This document shows positions 8,854-16,573 of a stretch of 64,000 nucleotides of DNA, in pieces (position 1 is the first letter of the stretch; every line of letters begins with the position of its first letter). The DNA is taken from the NCBI RefSeq assembly GCF_002843305.1, contig NZ_PGSG01000119.1:62001-126000 (forward strand). Direction: 5' to 3'. The stretch is from Streptomyces barkulensis (GTDB taxonomy: Bacteria > Actinomycetota > Actinomycetes > Streptomycetales > Streptomycetaceae). The notes under the pieces are model-generated. The model was not told where the DNA came from. It saw nothing but the letters and a program-made list of their open reading frames with translations, and searched no databases. The position numbers and the translations under genes are program-made.

Positions 8854-8906
8854 GCGGTGTGTGCGTGCTGTGTGCTGCGCCGGTGTCCGGTCGGGAGACC
8901 GTGCGG

Positions 8907-10292
8907 TCAGGAGGCCTTGGCCTTGGGCCGGGACTCCTCCCGCACGGCGGCCGAGACCGGGGCGGCGGCCTCGTAGAACTCCTCGCGCGGGTTCTCCACG
9001 GCACCGAGGGAGACGACCTCGCGCTTGAGGAACATCGCCAGCGTCCAGTCCGCGAAGACCCGGATCTTGCGGTTCCAGGTCGGTACCGCCAGGCCGTGGT
9101 AGCCGCGGTGCATGTACCAGGCCAGACGACCCTTGAGCTTGAGCTTGACCCGCTTGCCCAGGGCGATCATCGCGACGCCCTTGTGGAGGCCGAGGCCGGC
9201 CACCGCGCCCTTGTTGGCGTGGCGGTACTCGCCCTGCGGGAAGCCCCGCAGGGCCGACATCACGTTGTCGCCGAGCACCTTGGCCTGGCGCAGCGCGTGC
9301 TGGGCGTTCGGCGGGCACCAGGCGTTCTCGTTGCCGGCCTCGCGGCCGACGAGGTCCGGGACCTGGGCGTTGTCGCCCGCGGCCCAGATGTAGTCGGCGC
9401 CCTTGACCTGGAGCGTCGCCTCGGTGTCCACGTGGCCGCGCGGGCCCAGCGGCAGGCCGTAGCGGGCCAGCGCCGGGTTCGGCTTGACGCCGGCGGTCCA
9501 CACGATGGTGTCGGAGTCCACCTCGAGGCCGTTCTTGAGCACCACGTGGCCGTCGACGCAGGACTCCATGGACGTGGACAGGTAGACCTCCACGCCGCGC
9601 TTCTGGAGGTGCTCCAGACCCCACTTGCCGAGTTCGGGACCGACCTCGGGGAGGATCTTGTCCGCGGCGTCGACGAGGACGAAGCGCATGTCCTCGCGGC
9701 GGACGTTGTTGTAGTACCTGGCCGCGTCGCGCGCCATGTCCTCGACCTCGCCGATGGTCTCGGCTCCGGCGAAGCCGCCGCCGACGAAGACGAAGGTCAG
9801 CGCCCGGCGCCGGACGGCCTCGTCGTTCGTGGAGTCGGCCTTGTCGAGCTGCTCCAGGACGTGGTTGCGCAGGCCGATGGCCTCCTCCACGCCCTTCATG
9901 CCGATGCCGTTCTCGGCCAGGCCGGGGATCGGGAAGGTGCGGGAGACCGCGCCGAGCGCGACGACCAGGTAGTCGAAGGGCAGCTCGTAGGACTCGCCGA
10001 CCAGCGGCGAGACCACGGCGACCTTGCGGTCCTGGTCGATGGTGGTGACGCGGCCGGTGAGGACCTCCGCCTTGGGGAGCACGCGCCGCAGCGGGACGAC
10101 GACGTGGCGCGGGGAGATGGACCCGGCGGCTGCCTCCGGCAGGAAGGGCTGGTACGTCATGTACGAGCGCGGGTCGACGACGGTGACGGTCGCCTCGCCG
10201 TACCGCATCTTCTTCAGGATGCGGCGCGCTGCGTACAGACCGACGTACCCGCCACCCACTACGAGGATTCGCGGACGCTCCGTGGTGCTCAT
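8907..10292 (-). CDS. ndh: NADH dehydrogenase type II (NDH-2), FAD-dependent
   Basis: A 461-residue flavoprotein with an N-terminal FAD-binding Rossmann motif (ILVVGGGYVGLYAA, residues ~9-22), the PFLPEAAAGSISPRH segment, a second dinucleotide-binding motif for NADH (VFVGGGFAGAETIGEV) and the distal FAD block WAAGDNAQVPD. The C-terminal part (YMHRGYHGL...WTLAMFLKREVVSLG) fits the amphipathic membrane-anchoring helices of NDH-2. It oxidises NADH and reduces menaquinone without pumping protons. In S. coelicolor ndh is known to be controlled by the redox sensor Rex, and Rex-like boxes lie upstream here. It is monocistronic, with a strong terminator. Confidence 0.92.
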   Translation of the reverse strand: MSTTERPRILVVGGGYVGLYAARRILKKMRYGEATVTVVDPRSYMTYQPFLPEAAAGSISPRHVVVPLRRVLPKAEVLTGRVTTIDQDRKVAVVSPLVGESYELPFDYLVVALGAVSRTFPIPGLAENGIGMKGVEEAIGLRNHVLEQLDKADSTNDEAVRRRALTFVFVGGGFAGAETIGEVEDMARDAARYYNNVRREDMRFVLVDAADKILPEVGPELGKWGLEHLQKRGVEVYLSTSMESCVDGHVVLKNGLEVDSDTIVWTAGVKPNPALARYGLPLGPRGHVDTEATLQVKGADYIWAAGDNAQVPDLVGREAGNENAWCPPNAQHALRQAKVLGDNVMSALRGFPQGEYRHANKGAVAGLGLHKGVAMIALGKRVKLKLKGRLAWYMHRGYHGLAVPTWNRKIRVFADWTLAMFLKREVVSLGAVENPREEFYEAAAPVSAAVREESRPKAKAS

Positions 10293-10326
10293 GTCTTCGA
10301 GTATCCCCTGCCGTTCGGGGGACCCC

Positions 10327-10344
10327 TCGTGAGGGTCTTCACAA
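10327..10344 (-). promoter_or_regulatory. Rex-like operator upstream of ndh
   Basis: On the minus strand TTGTGAAGACCCTCACGA matches the Rex consensus TTGTGAA-N4-TTCACAA at 7/7 positions of the left arm and 5/7 of the right. It begins 35 bp upstream of the ndh start codon, a plausible place for repression when the NADH/NAD ratio is low. Confidence 0.65.
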
Positions 10345-10598
10345 GCATCTCACCCTCTTCTGTTACACTCCGCCGACCCGTGACCGGAAGCACACCCGCG
10401 ACCGGGAACCGGATCACCTCACAGCACGTTCAACACCCGCCGTGAGCTGCGCGATCGCCTCCCCGAAGAGCCGGTCGGCACGGCCGCCGCGACAGAGGGG
10501 CCCGGCGCCCCGGCGTCACCGGAACCGCCCCTTCCGGGCCGCGGAGACCCCGAATCGCCACTACCGGCAGGTAACATCGCCTGTCGGCGCGCTTTTCC

Positions 10599-10616
10599 TT
10601 GTGAAGAACTTCACGA
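10599..10616 (+). promoter_or_regulatory. Second, stronger Rex-like operator
   Basis: TTGTGAAGAACTTCACGA matches TTGTGAA-N4-TTCACAA at 13 of 14 arm positions. It lies about 120 bp upstream of the lipoprotein start and 307 bp upstream of ndh, in a 446-bp intergenic region that otherwise holds no gene. It may govern the lipoprotein gene or act with the proximal box on ndh. Confidence 0.65.
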
Positions 10617-10738
10617 ACTTTCCCGGCGAGGTCCTCCGCGACGCCCCGACCACGCCTTCGCGGGGGTGCCCGGGAGCGGCCGGTACCGCCGGCCGCGCGC
10701 CCCTGACATGGTGTTTCCACCAACGGGGAGGGGACCTG

Positions 10739-11215
10739 ATGCGCCGTCTCGCACTGCTGCCGATCCTGCTGGCCGCGGGGTGCGCCGCGCCGGACGAGGG
10801 CCGGATATGCACACTCGTCGACGCCGAGTCGGGGGTCCAGGTGTCCTGGGAGCCCGCCGACCTGGCCGCGGACGCGGCCGGGGGCGGGGGCGGGGGCGGG
10901 GGCGGGGGCGGGGGCGGCACCACCGTCAGGCTGTGCGTACGGGACGACTGCACGGAGCGGGAGGCGACCGCGCGGGACCCCTTCGGGGTGCTCTCCGTGC
11001 ACCTGGACGACGACATCGGGCCCGCGACCGTGCCGGTGCGCTTCACCGCCACCGCCCCCGACGGGCGCACCCTGCTCGACGACCGGACCGAGGTCACCCT
11101 GGAACGGAGCGCGCCCAACGGCGGGGAGTGCCCGCCGGTGGTCTGGCAGGCGGCGCTCCGGGCCGTTCCGGGCGAGGGCCTGATCCCGTACAGGCCGCTC
11201 CCGCGCAGGACGTGA
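10739..11215 (+). CDS. Putative lipoprotein with poly-Gly tract
   Basis: A 158-residue protein read from ATG 10739, which gives a short signal peptide with lipobox (MRRLALLPILLAAGC; Cys15 would be lipidated), so it should be anchored outside the membrane. A run of Gly (about residues 46-59), encoded by six copies of GGGGGC, links the N-terminal part to a domain with TVRLCVRDDCTE and RFTATAPDG, which looks like a small beta-sandwich. The Cys pair in LCVRDDC could form a disulfide. A GGGGAGGGG ribosome site precedes the start. Function unknown. A Rex-like box lies upstream, so redox-linked expression is possible. Confidence 0.8.
   Translation: MRRLALLPILLAAGCAAPDEGRICTLVDAESGVQVSWEPADLAADAAGGGGGGGGGGGGGTTVRLCVRDDCTEREATARDPFGVLSVHLDDDIGPATVPVRFTATAPDGRTLLDDRTEVTLERSAPNGGECPPVVWQAALRAVPGEGLIPYRPLPRRT
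10880..10915 (+). repeat. Hexanucleotide repeat (GGGGGC)x6 inside the lipoprotein gene
   Basis: Six perfect copies of GGGGGC encode the poly-Gly tract. The G-runs could form a G-quadruplex on the coding strand. Gain or loss of a unit would add or remove two Gly without changing the frame. Confidence 0.9.
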
Positions 11216-11264
11216 GCGCGGGCCGCGGATGCGGTGACCAGGACCTAATCACCATCACCCCCAT

Positions 11265-11286
11265 GTGTACACACCGGCGTGTACAC
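11265..11286. promoter_or_regulatory. Operator of the toxin-antitoxin operon
   Basis: Two copies of the palindrome GTGTACAC (11265-11272 and 11279-11286), separated by ACCGGC, lie directly before the antitoxin start. Centre-to-centre spacing is 14 bp. The sequence TACACT (11282-11287) inside the second copy has the right form and position for a -10 box, seven bases before ATG 11294; if so the mRNA would be leaderless and the antitoxin would cover its own promoter. Phd/YefM antitoxins autoregulate in this way. Confidence 0.75.
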
Positions 11287-11293
11287 TTTCCTC

Positions 11294-11566
11294 ATGGCCG
11301 AGAACATCGTGACCGTACGGGAGGCCCGCGCTCACCTCGCGGACCACATCGACCGGGCCGAGCAGGGCACTCCGACGGTGATCACACGTAACGGCAGTCC
11401 GGTGGCAGCCATGGTGCCGATCTCCGACTTCGAGGCGCTGGAAGAGGCGGCCGACGTGATGCTGGCACGGGAGGCGGAAGCAGTCCTGGCCGAGGGCGGC
11501 CCCACTGTGACGATGGCCGAACTGCTGGCGGACCTTTTCGCCGAGCACGGTGAAGACACGGCGTGA
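11294..11566 (+). CDS. Antitoxin of the Phd/YefM family
   Basis: A 90-residue protein read from ATG 11294; an upstream GTG at 11279 would lie inside the operator. The N-terminal ~55 residues (TVREARAHLADHIDRAEQGTPTVITRNGSPVAAMVPISDFEAL) are a typical Phd/YefM DNA-binding fold. The acidic C-terminal tail (GGPTVTMAELLADLFAEHGEDTA) would fold on and block the toxin. No ribosome site is visible, consistent with a leaderless transcript. Its stop overlaps the toxin start by 4 bp, so the two are translationally coupled and the antitoxin comes first, as expected. Confidence 0.92.
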   Translation: MAENIVTVREARAHLADHIDRAEQGTPTVITRNGSPVAAMVPISDFEALEEAADVMLAREAEAVLAEGGPTVTMAELLADLFAEHGEDTA

Positions 11567-11832
11567 AGTACACGTTCCGATTCACTGCGGCGGCGCAGCG
11601 ACAACTCCGGGCCATCAGCCGACCCGATGCCATGCGGATCCTGACCGCGCTGACCACGCTCGGCGACAATCCTTACCGCGAGGACGCCGATGTCAAGAAA
11701 CTCACCGGCCCGCCCGGACTCTACCGACTCGGGGTCGGCAGCTACCGGATCGCCTATCAGGTCGAGGACGGTGAACTCGTCGTTCCCGTTGTGAAGGTGG
11801 GAAACCGGCGCGACGTCTACCGGAATCTGTGA
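11563..11832 (+). CDS. Toxin of the RelE/ParE superfamily
   Basis: An 89-residue basic protein starting at a GTG whose last bases overlap the antitoxin stop (GTGA). It has the RelE/ParE pattern: FRFTAAAQRQLRAI at the N-terminus, a middle segment ending VKKLTGPPGLYRLGVGSYRIAYQVED, and the C-terminal strand VVPVVKVGNRRDVYRNL. The basic residues and the YR...R..Y arrangement are those of RelE-type ribosome-dependent mRNA interferases rather than ParE gyrase poisons, but this is a judgement by eye. It is chromosomal and stands between a lipoprotein gene and a housekeeping phosphatase gene, so it looks like a small inserted module. Confidence 0.9.
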   Translation: MKYTFRFTAAAQRQLRAISRPDAMRILTALTTLGDNPYREDADVKKLTGPPGLYRLGVGSYRIAYQVEDGELVVPVVKVGNRRDVYRNL

Positions 11833-11918
11833 CGGCCGGAGCCTTCGGAACCTTCATTGGCTCGAAGGCCCCGGGCCGTCGGAGGCCCGGGCCGTGGCGC
11901 CGTGGACCGGGCGCCGGG

Positions 11919-12908
11919 TCAGCGCGCGGCGCAGGAGTGGGCGATGCCGTCGAGAATGTCGTGTTCGCTGACCACGACCTCCCGGGCCCCGGTGCGCTCC
12001 ATGACCGCCTGGAGGACGAGGGCGCCCGCGCCGATCACGTCCACCCGGCCCGGGTGCATCACGGGGATGGCGGCGCGCTCGTCGTGGGTGGCGGCCAGCA
12101 GGCGCGCGGTGACCTCCGCGACCTTCTCCGCGCCGATCCGGGAGTGGTGGATGGCGGACGGGTCGTACTCGGACAGCTCCAGCGCGACGGCGGCGACGGT
12201 GGTGACCGAGCCGGCCAGCCCCACCAGCGTCCGCGCCTCCGCCAGCGGGACGGTCTTCTCCACCAGGTCCAGCGCGGCCTCGGCGTCCGCCCTCATCGCG
12301 GCGATCTGCGCCTGCGAGGGAGGGTCGGTGATCGCGCCGTCGCGCAGCAGATGGCGCTCGGTCAGCCGGACGCAGCCGACATCCACGCTGCGGGCGGCCC
12401 GCACCCCGTCGTCGCCCACCACGAACTCCGTGGAGCCGCCGCCGATGTCCACCACCAGGTACGGCCCGGTCAGGTGCTCCGCGCCCGCCAGCTCCCTGGT
12501 CGCGCCGGTGAAGGAGAACTCGGCCTCCTGATCGCCGGTGATCACCTCGGGCTCGACGCCCAGGATGTCCACGACGCCGCGCACGAAGTCGTCCCGGTTC
12601 TCGGCGTCGCGCGAGGCGGAGGTGGCGACGAAGCGGGTGCGCCCCGGGGTGACGCCGTGGGCGCGGATCACCCCGGCGTACTCGCGGCAGGCGGCGAAGG
12701 TGCGCTCCAGGGCCTCGGGGGCCAGCCGTCCGGTGCGGTCCACGCCCTGACCGAGGCGGACGATGGTCATCCGGCGGTCGAGGTCGGTCAGTTCGCCGGT
12801 GGCCGGGTCGATGTCGGCGACGAGCAGGCGGATGGAGTTGGTGCCGCAGTCGATGGCGGCGACCCTGACCGCCGTGCCGTTCGCCGTGGTGTTCGCCGTG
12901 TCCGTCAC
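11919..12908 (-). CDS. Ppx/GppA family phosphatase (exopolyphosphatase-like)
   Basis: A 329-residue member of the actin-like ATPase fold, read from GTG 12908, which overlaps the stop of the upstream DUF501 gene by 4 bp. It shows the phosphate-1 loop VAAIDCGTNSIRLLVAD, the RFVATSASRDAENRDDFV segment and the phosphate-2 loop VVDIGGGSTEFVVGDDG of exopolyphosphatase/guanosine pentaphosphatase. It should hydrolyse inorganic polyphosphate or pppGpp, linking it to the stringent response. The short form of ~330 residues, without a C-terminal HD-like domain, is usual in actinobacteria (Ppx1 type). It sits with DUF501, divIC and eno, the standard actinobacterial cluster. Confidence 0.92.
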   Translation of the reverse strand: MTDTANTTANGTAVRVAAIDCGTNSIRLLVADIDPATGELTDLDRRMTIVRLGQGVDRTGRLAPEALERTFAACREYAGVIRAHGVTPGRTRFVATSASRDAENRDDFVRGVVDILGVEPEVITGDQEAEFSFTGATRELAGAEHLTGPYLVVDIGGGSTEFVVGDDGVRAARSVDVGCVRLTERHLLRDGAITDPPSQAQIAAMRADAEAALDLVEKTVPLAEARTLVGLAGSVTTVAAVALELSEYDPSAIHHSRIGAEKVAEVTARLLAATHDERAAIPVMHPGRVDVIGAGALVLQAVMERTGAREVVVSEHDILDGIAHSCAAR

Positions 12909-13471
12909 CGCGCCTCCTCCCCGGCGTTCCCGGTGTCTTCGGTGTCCCCGGTGCCCCCGGCCGCGCTCACGCACGGCCCCTTGCGCCACCACTCCGGGAG
13001 CATGGCGATCGCCTCGTCGCCCAGCGGGTTGACGCCCGGCCCCGCGGCCAGCGAGTGGGCGACCAGGACGTGCAGGCACTTGACGCGGTCGGGCATCCCG
13101 CCCGCGCTGGGGAAGCCCTCCAGCACCTCGATGGCGTCGCGGCGCGCGATGTAGTCCTCGTGCGCCCGGCGGTACGCGGCGGCCAACTCCGGGTCGGTGC
13201 TCAGCCGCTCGGTCATCTCCTTCATCACGCCCTCGGCCTCCAGCGTGCCGATCGCGGAGGCCGCGCGCGGGCAGGTGAGGTAGTACGTGGTCGGGAAGGG
13301 CGTGCCGTCCTCCAGCCGCGGCGCGGTCTCCACCACGTCGGGCTGCCCGCAGGGGCAGCGGTGCGCGATGGCGCGCAGGCCGCGCGGCGGGCGGCCGAGC
13401 TGCTGCTGGAATGCCTCGACGTCGGCTTCGGTCGGCGAGGTGGGTTCGGTACGGGGCGGGGGCGTTTCCAT
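12905..13471 (-). CDS. DUF501 domain protein
   Basis: A 188-residue protein from ATG 13471. The conserved core (FQQQLGRPPRGLRAIAHRCPCGQPDVVETAPRLEDGTPFPTTYYLTCPRA) carries the Cys-Pro-Cys-Gly and CPRA segments typical of DUF501, with a later block DRVKCLHVLVAHSLAAGPGVNPLGDEAI. The Cys residues may bind a metal or cluster. The gene is coupled to ppx by a 4-bp overlap. Its function is unknown, but the link with divIC, eno and ppx is constant in actinobacteria. Confidence 0.93.
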   Translation of the reverse strand: METPPPRTEPTSPTEADVEAFQQQLGRPPRGLRAIAHRCPCGQPDVVETAPRLEDGTPFPTTYYLTCPRAASAIGTLEAEGVMKEMTERLSTDPELAAAYRRAHEDYIARRDAIEVLEGFPSAGGMPDRVKCLHVLVAHSLAAGPGVNPLGDEAIAMLPEWWRKGPCVSAAGGTGDTEDTGNAGEEAR

Positions 13472-13570
13472 GTGGCCAGGATGCCTCAGGGGTGTCGGGG
13501 CCGGGCGCGGGGGCCCGGCGGGGCGAATCGGGTTCCGGCGGGGGCGAAGGAGCGCGTCCGGGCCGTTCAA

Positions 13571-13614
13571 GGGCTCAGAGGGCTCAGAGGCTCAGAGGGC
13601 TCAGAGGCTCAGGG
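13571..13614. repeat. Short tandem repeat of the GGCTCAGAG type
   Basis: About five imperfect copies of GGCTCAGAG (some with an extra G) lie at the stop codon end of the divIC-like gene and reach into its last codons (13609-13614). They leave only ~95 bp to the DUF501 start. Confidence 0.8.
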
Positions 13615-14193
13615 GCGCTGTCCGGCGGCGCCGGAGGCGTCCGCCGTGTCCACGCCGTCCCACAGGTGCCGGTACCAGGCCTGTCCGGTGGGACCGGGCT
13701 CGGCGGTGCGACGGGAACGGGAGGCGCCCTCGCCGGTGCGGTCGACCGTGTCGCGCGGAAGGATGTAGCCGGTCTCGCCGGGGCGCACGTAGAGCAGGTG
13801 CTCGCGGATCATCCGCTCGACGTAGGCCGGGTCCTTCCAGCGGGCCTTCAGATCACGCTTCTCCTCGACCCGGCCGCGGAGCTCCTCGACCAGGCGCCGC
13901 TGCTCCTCGATCTCCGCGCGCTGCGAGACGTACTGCCGCATGGGGTAGGCCAGGGCGACGACGAGCGAGCACAGGACCATGACGAGCAGTGCGGCGCGGC
14001 CGGTCAGCCGGCTGCGCCGGGGGGCGCGCATCCGGCGGTTCTGGGCGCGGTAGACGCGCTCGGCCGCCTGTGCGCCCAGTGCCCTGAGCCTGGTCGCGGT
14101 GGAGAACCTGTCCCGTTCCGCGGCCACCCCGCCTCCCCTGCTGCCCTGTCGTCGCCGTACCGTCGCGCCGCCGTCGCGGTTGTGGTCGCCCAT
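13609..14193 (-). CDS. FtsB/DivIC-like septum formation initiator protein
   Basis: A bitopic membrane protein of 194 residues from ATG 14193; a GTG at 14127 with AGGGGAGGCGG before it would give 172 residues and may be the true start. A basic cytoplasmic region precedes one membrane helix (LLVMVLCSLVVALAYPM), followed by a coiled coil (QRAEIEEQRRLVEELRGRVEEKRDL) and the FtsB/DivIC signature (WKDPAYVERMIREHLLYVRPGETGYIL). It should work with FtsL and DivIB/FtsQ at the sporulation septum. It lies directly downstream of eno, the standard actinobacterial order. Confidence 0.92.
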   Translation of the reverse strand: MGDHNRDGGATVRRRQGSRGGGVAAERDRFSTATRLRALGAQAAERVYRAQNRRMRAPRRSRLTGRAALLVMVLCSLVVALAYPMRQYVSQRAEIEEQRRLVEELRGRVEEKRDLKARWKDPAYVERMIREHLLYVRPGETGYILPRDTVDRTGEGASRSRRTAEPGPTGQAWYRHLWDGVDTADASGAAGQRP

Positions 14194-14242
14194 GCCGCCG
14201 CGTCCCCGCCACCGTACGGGACGGCGGCGGGGACGCGATGAC

Positions 14243-14269
14243 GGCGGGGCCGCTTCCGGCGGCCCCGCC
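14243..14269 (-). terminator. Hairpin between eno and divIC-like gene
   Basis: An 11-bp perfect stem (GGCGGGGCCGC / GCGGCCCCGCC) with a 5-base loop, ~50 bp beyond the eno stop. It is followed by a second small palindrome, so eno transcription probably ends or is damped here before divIC. Confidence 0.65.
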
Positions 14270-14318
14270 CGCCGCTCCGCGGAGCGGCTGTGCCTATCGC
14301 CCCATGGAGCGACTGCGC

Positions 14319-15608
14319 TTACCGGTCCGCGGAGCGGAACCGCGGAAACGCCGAGCGTCCGGCGTACACCGCGGCGTCGTCGAGGATCTCCTCGATGCGC
14401 AGGAGCTGGTTGTACTTGGCGACGCGCTCGGAGCGGGCCGGGGCGCCGGTCTTGATCTGGCCGCAGTTGGTGGCGACGGCCAGGTCGGCGATGGTGACGT
14501 CCTCGGTCTCGCCGGAGCGGTGGGACATCATGCACTTGAAGCCGTTGCGCTGGGCCAGCTCGACGGCGTCCAGCGTCTCGGTCAGGGAGCCGATCTGGTT
14601 GACCTTGACCAGCAGGGCGTTGGCGGCGCTCTCCTCGATGCCGCGGGCCAGGCGCTCGGGGTTGGTGACGAACAGGTCGTCACCGACGAGCTGGACCTTG
14701 TCGCCCAGGCGCTCGGTGATGGTCTTCCAGCCGTCCCAGTCGTCCTCGAACAGCGGGTCCTCGATGGAGACCAGCGGGTACGCCTCGACCAGCTCGGCGT
14801 AGTAGTCGGTCATCTGGGAGGCGGTGCGCTCCTGGCCCTCGAAGACGTACTTTCCGTCCTTGTGGAACTCGGAGGCGGCCACGTCCAGGGCGAGGGCGAT
14901 GTCCTGACCGGGGGTGTAGCCGGCCTGCTTGATCGCCTCCAGGATGAGGTCGAGCGCCTCGCGGTTGGAGCCGAGGTTCGGGGCGAAGCCGCCCTCGTCG
15001 CCCAGGCCGGTGGACAGACCGCGCTCCTTCAGCACCTTCTTGAGGGTGTGGTAGACCTCGGTGCCCCAGCGCAGGGCCTCGGAGAAGGACTCGGCGCCGA
15101 TCGGCGCGATCATGAACTCCTGGATGTCCACGTTGGAGTCGGCGTGCGAGCCGCCGTTGAGGATGTTCATCATCGGCACCGGCAGCAGATGCGCGTTCGG
15201 CCCGCCGAGGTAGCGGAACAGCGGCAGGTCGGACGCCTCGGAGGCGGCGTGGGCGACGGCCAGCGAGACGCCGAGGATGGCGTTGGCGCCGAGGGAGGAC
15301 TTGTCCGGGGTGGCGTCCAGGTCGAACATCGCCTGGTCGATCAGGCGCTGCTCGGTGGCGTCGTAACCGACCAGCTCCGGGCCGATCTGCTCGATGACGG
15401 CGAGGACGGCCTTCTCGACGCCCTTGCCGCCGTAGCGGCCCTTGTCCCCGTCACGCAGCTCCAGGGCCTCGAAGGCGCCCGTGGAGGCGCCGGACGGAAC
15501 GGCCGCACGGCCGGTGCTGCCGTCGTCGAGGCCGACCTCGACCTCGACCGTGGGGTTGCCTCGCGAGTCGAGGATCTCGCGGGCCACTACGACGTCGATG
15601 GACGGCAC
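14319..15608 (-). CDS. eno: Enolase
   Basis: Full-length enolase of 429 residues, converting 2-phosphoglycerate to phosphoenolpyruvate in glycolysis; also a component of RNA-degrading complexes in other bacteria. The sequence shows the N-terminal block AREILDSRGNPTVEVEV, the loop SGASTGAFEALELRDGDKGRYGGKGV, the acid residues in SIEDPLFEDDWDGW, and the signature LLVKVNQIGSLTETLDAV followed by SHRSGETED. Nothing is missing. The first ATG (15608) follows an AGGAGACC ribosome site. It is a single gene with its own promoter. Confidence 0.98.
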   Translation of the reverse strand: MPSIDVVVAREILDSRGNPTVEVEVGLDDGSTGRAAVPSGASTGAFEALELRDGDKGRYGGKGVEKAVLAVIEQIGPELVGYDATEQRLIDQAMFDLDATPDKSSLGANAILGVSLAVAHAASEASDLPLFRYLGGPNAHLLPVPMMNILNGGSHADSNVDIQEFMIAPIGAESFSEALRWGTEVYHTLKKVLKERGLSTGLGDEGGFAPNLGSNREALDLILEAIKQAGYTPGQDIALALDVAASEFHKDGKYVFEGQERTASQMTDYYAELVEAYPLVSIEDPLFEDDWDGWKTITERLGDKVQLVGDDLFVTNPERLARGIEESAANALLVKVNQIGSLTETLDAVELAQRNGFKCMMSHRSGETEDVTIADLAVATNCGQIKTGAPARSERVAKYNQLLRIEEILDDAAVYAGRSAFPRFRSADR

Positions 15609-15659
15609 GAGGGTCTCCTTCGTGTGTGTCGGGCATGTGTGTCGGGTCTCAGTGCCCTG

Positions 15660-15665
15660 AGCCTA
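15660..15665 (-). promoter_or_regulatory. Putative -10 box of the eno promoter
   Basis: TAGGCT on the minus strand, 51 bp before the eno start codon, fits the Streptomyces HrdB -10 pattern. The -35 region is not convincing, so this is a suggestion only. Confidence 0.4.
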
Positions 15666-15773
15666 TCCGGCCCGCGCACGCCACCTGGCCGACAGCCCGT
15701 GCCATACGGCGGAATGGATGGTGAAATCGCAGTTCAGAGGGGGTGGGAGCATTTTGTTTCCAAATTGAATAAA

Positions 15774-15821
15774 CCCGGTGCGGCGCGCCCTCCGCCAGAG
15801 GAGGTGACGCACCGCACCGGG
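15774..15821 (-). terminator. Terminator of the first rpf gene
   Basis: A 10-bp stem, CCCGGTGCGG pairing with CCGCACCGGG, around a ~28-base loop that itself can pair (CCTCC/GGAGG), 50 bp beyond the stop. AT-rich sequence (AATTGAATAAA) follows on the far side, which suits termination on the minus strand. Confidence 0.6.
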
Positions 15822-15871
15822 GCGGCGCCGCCGGGTGACGGCAGTGGCGCCGGGGCGGGCACAGCAGGGGA

Positions 15872-16564
15872 TCAGACCCGGAGCTGCTGGCCGGGGAGGA
15901 TCAGGTTGGGGTCGTCGCCGATGACGTCGGCGTTGTCCTGGTAGATCTGCTGCCAGGTGGTGCCGTGGGCGGCGGCGATGGCGCGCAGGGTGTCGCCGGA
16001 CTCGACCGTGTAGCCGGACTCGGAGACGCCCTGCGACCGGGACCGCTCCTGGGCATGCCCCTGGGACTGCGACTGCCGCTGGGACTGCTCCTGGGACTGC
16101 TCCTGGGACTGGGACCGGTTCCGCGGCCCGGAGTGCGTCCGCCCGTCGCCGGAGCGGCCGCCGTCCGGGTCCACATCGGCCGCGGGCCCGCCGGCGGTGA
16201 GACCGCCCTTCTCCGCGCAGGCCCAGGCGCGCGGCCCCTGCATGGCCAGCAGTCGCTCGGCCACGGCGATCTGCTGCTCCCTGGTGGCCAGGTCGGCGCG
16301 CGGCGCGTACCGGGTGCCGCCGGCGGCCTCCCAGCTCGACTGGGAGAACTGCAGACCGCCGTAGTAGCCGTTGCCGGTGTTGATGGACCAGTCGCCGCCG
16401 GACTCGCACTGGGCCACCCGCTCCCAGGTGTCGACGGACGCGGCCGAGGCGCCCGGCGCGCCCGCCACCGGAACGGCGATGGCGGCGCCCGCGGCGCCCG
16501 TCAGCGCGGCCGCGCGGACGGCCCTGGCGGTGCGACTGTCGTACCCCTTGCCGGTGAACAGCAT
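15872..16564 (-). CDS. Resuscitation-promoting factor-type cell-wall hydrolase with LysM (Rpf 1)
   Basis: A 230-residue secreted protein. A signal peptide (~1-42, cleaved near ASA-ASV) is followed by an Rpf transglycosylase domain (43-115; VDTWERVAQCESGGDWSINTGNGYYGGLQFSQSSW, with catalytic Glu in CESGG), a low-complexity Ser/Gln linker (SQSQEQSQEQSQRQSQSQ) and a C-terminal LysM peptidoglycan-binding domain (YTVESGDTLRAIAAAHG...NLILPGQQLRV). It cleaves the glycan backbone of peptidoglycan during spore germination and growth. A c-di-AMP riboswitch lies in its leader. A second, longer Rpf gene is immediately upstream; the two have separate leaders. Confidence 0.94.
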   Translation of the reverse strand: MLFTGKGYDSRTARAVRAAALTGAAGAAIAVPVAGAPGASAASVDTWERVAQCESGGDWSINTGNGYYGGLQFSQSSWEAAGGTRYAPRADLATREQQIAVAERLLAMQGPRAWACAEKGGLTAGGPAADVDPDGGRSGDGRTHSGPRNRSQSQEQSQEQSQRQSQSQGHAQERSRSQGVSESGYTVESGDTLRAIAAAHGTTWQQIYQDNADVIGDDPNLILPGQQLRV

Positions 16565-16573
16565 GGACGTCCC

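Noticed and set aside
14238..15944. 568-codon frame antisense to enolase
   Set aside because: Composition typical of GC-rich shadow frames; enolase on the other strand is certain.
16040..16110. CRISPR-like short repeats
   Set aside because: They are in-frame codon repeats of a Ser/Gln linker, with no spacers of constant length.
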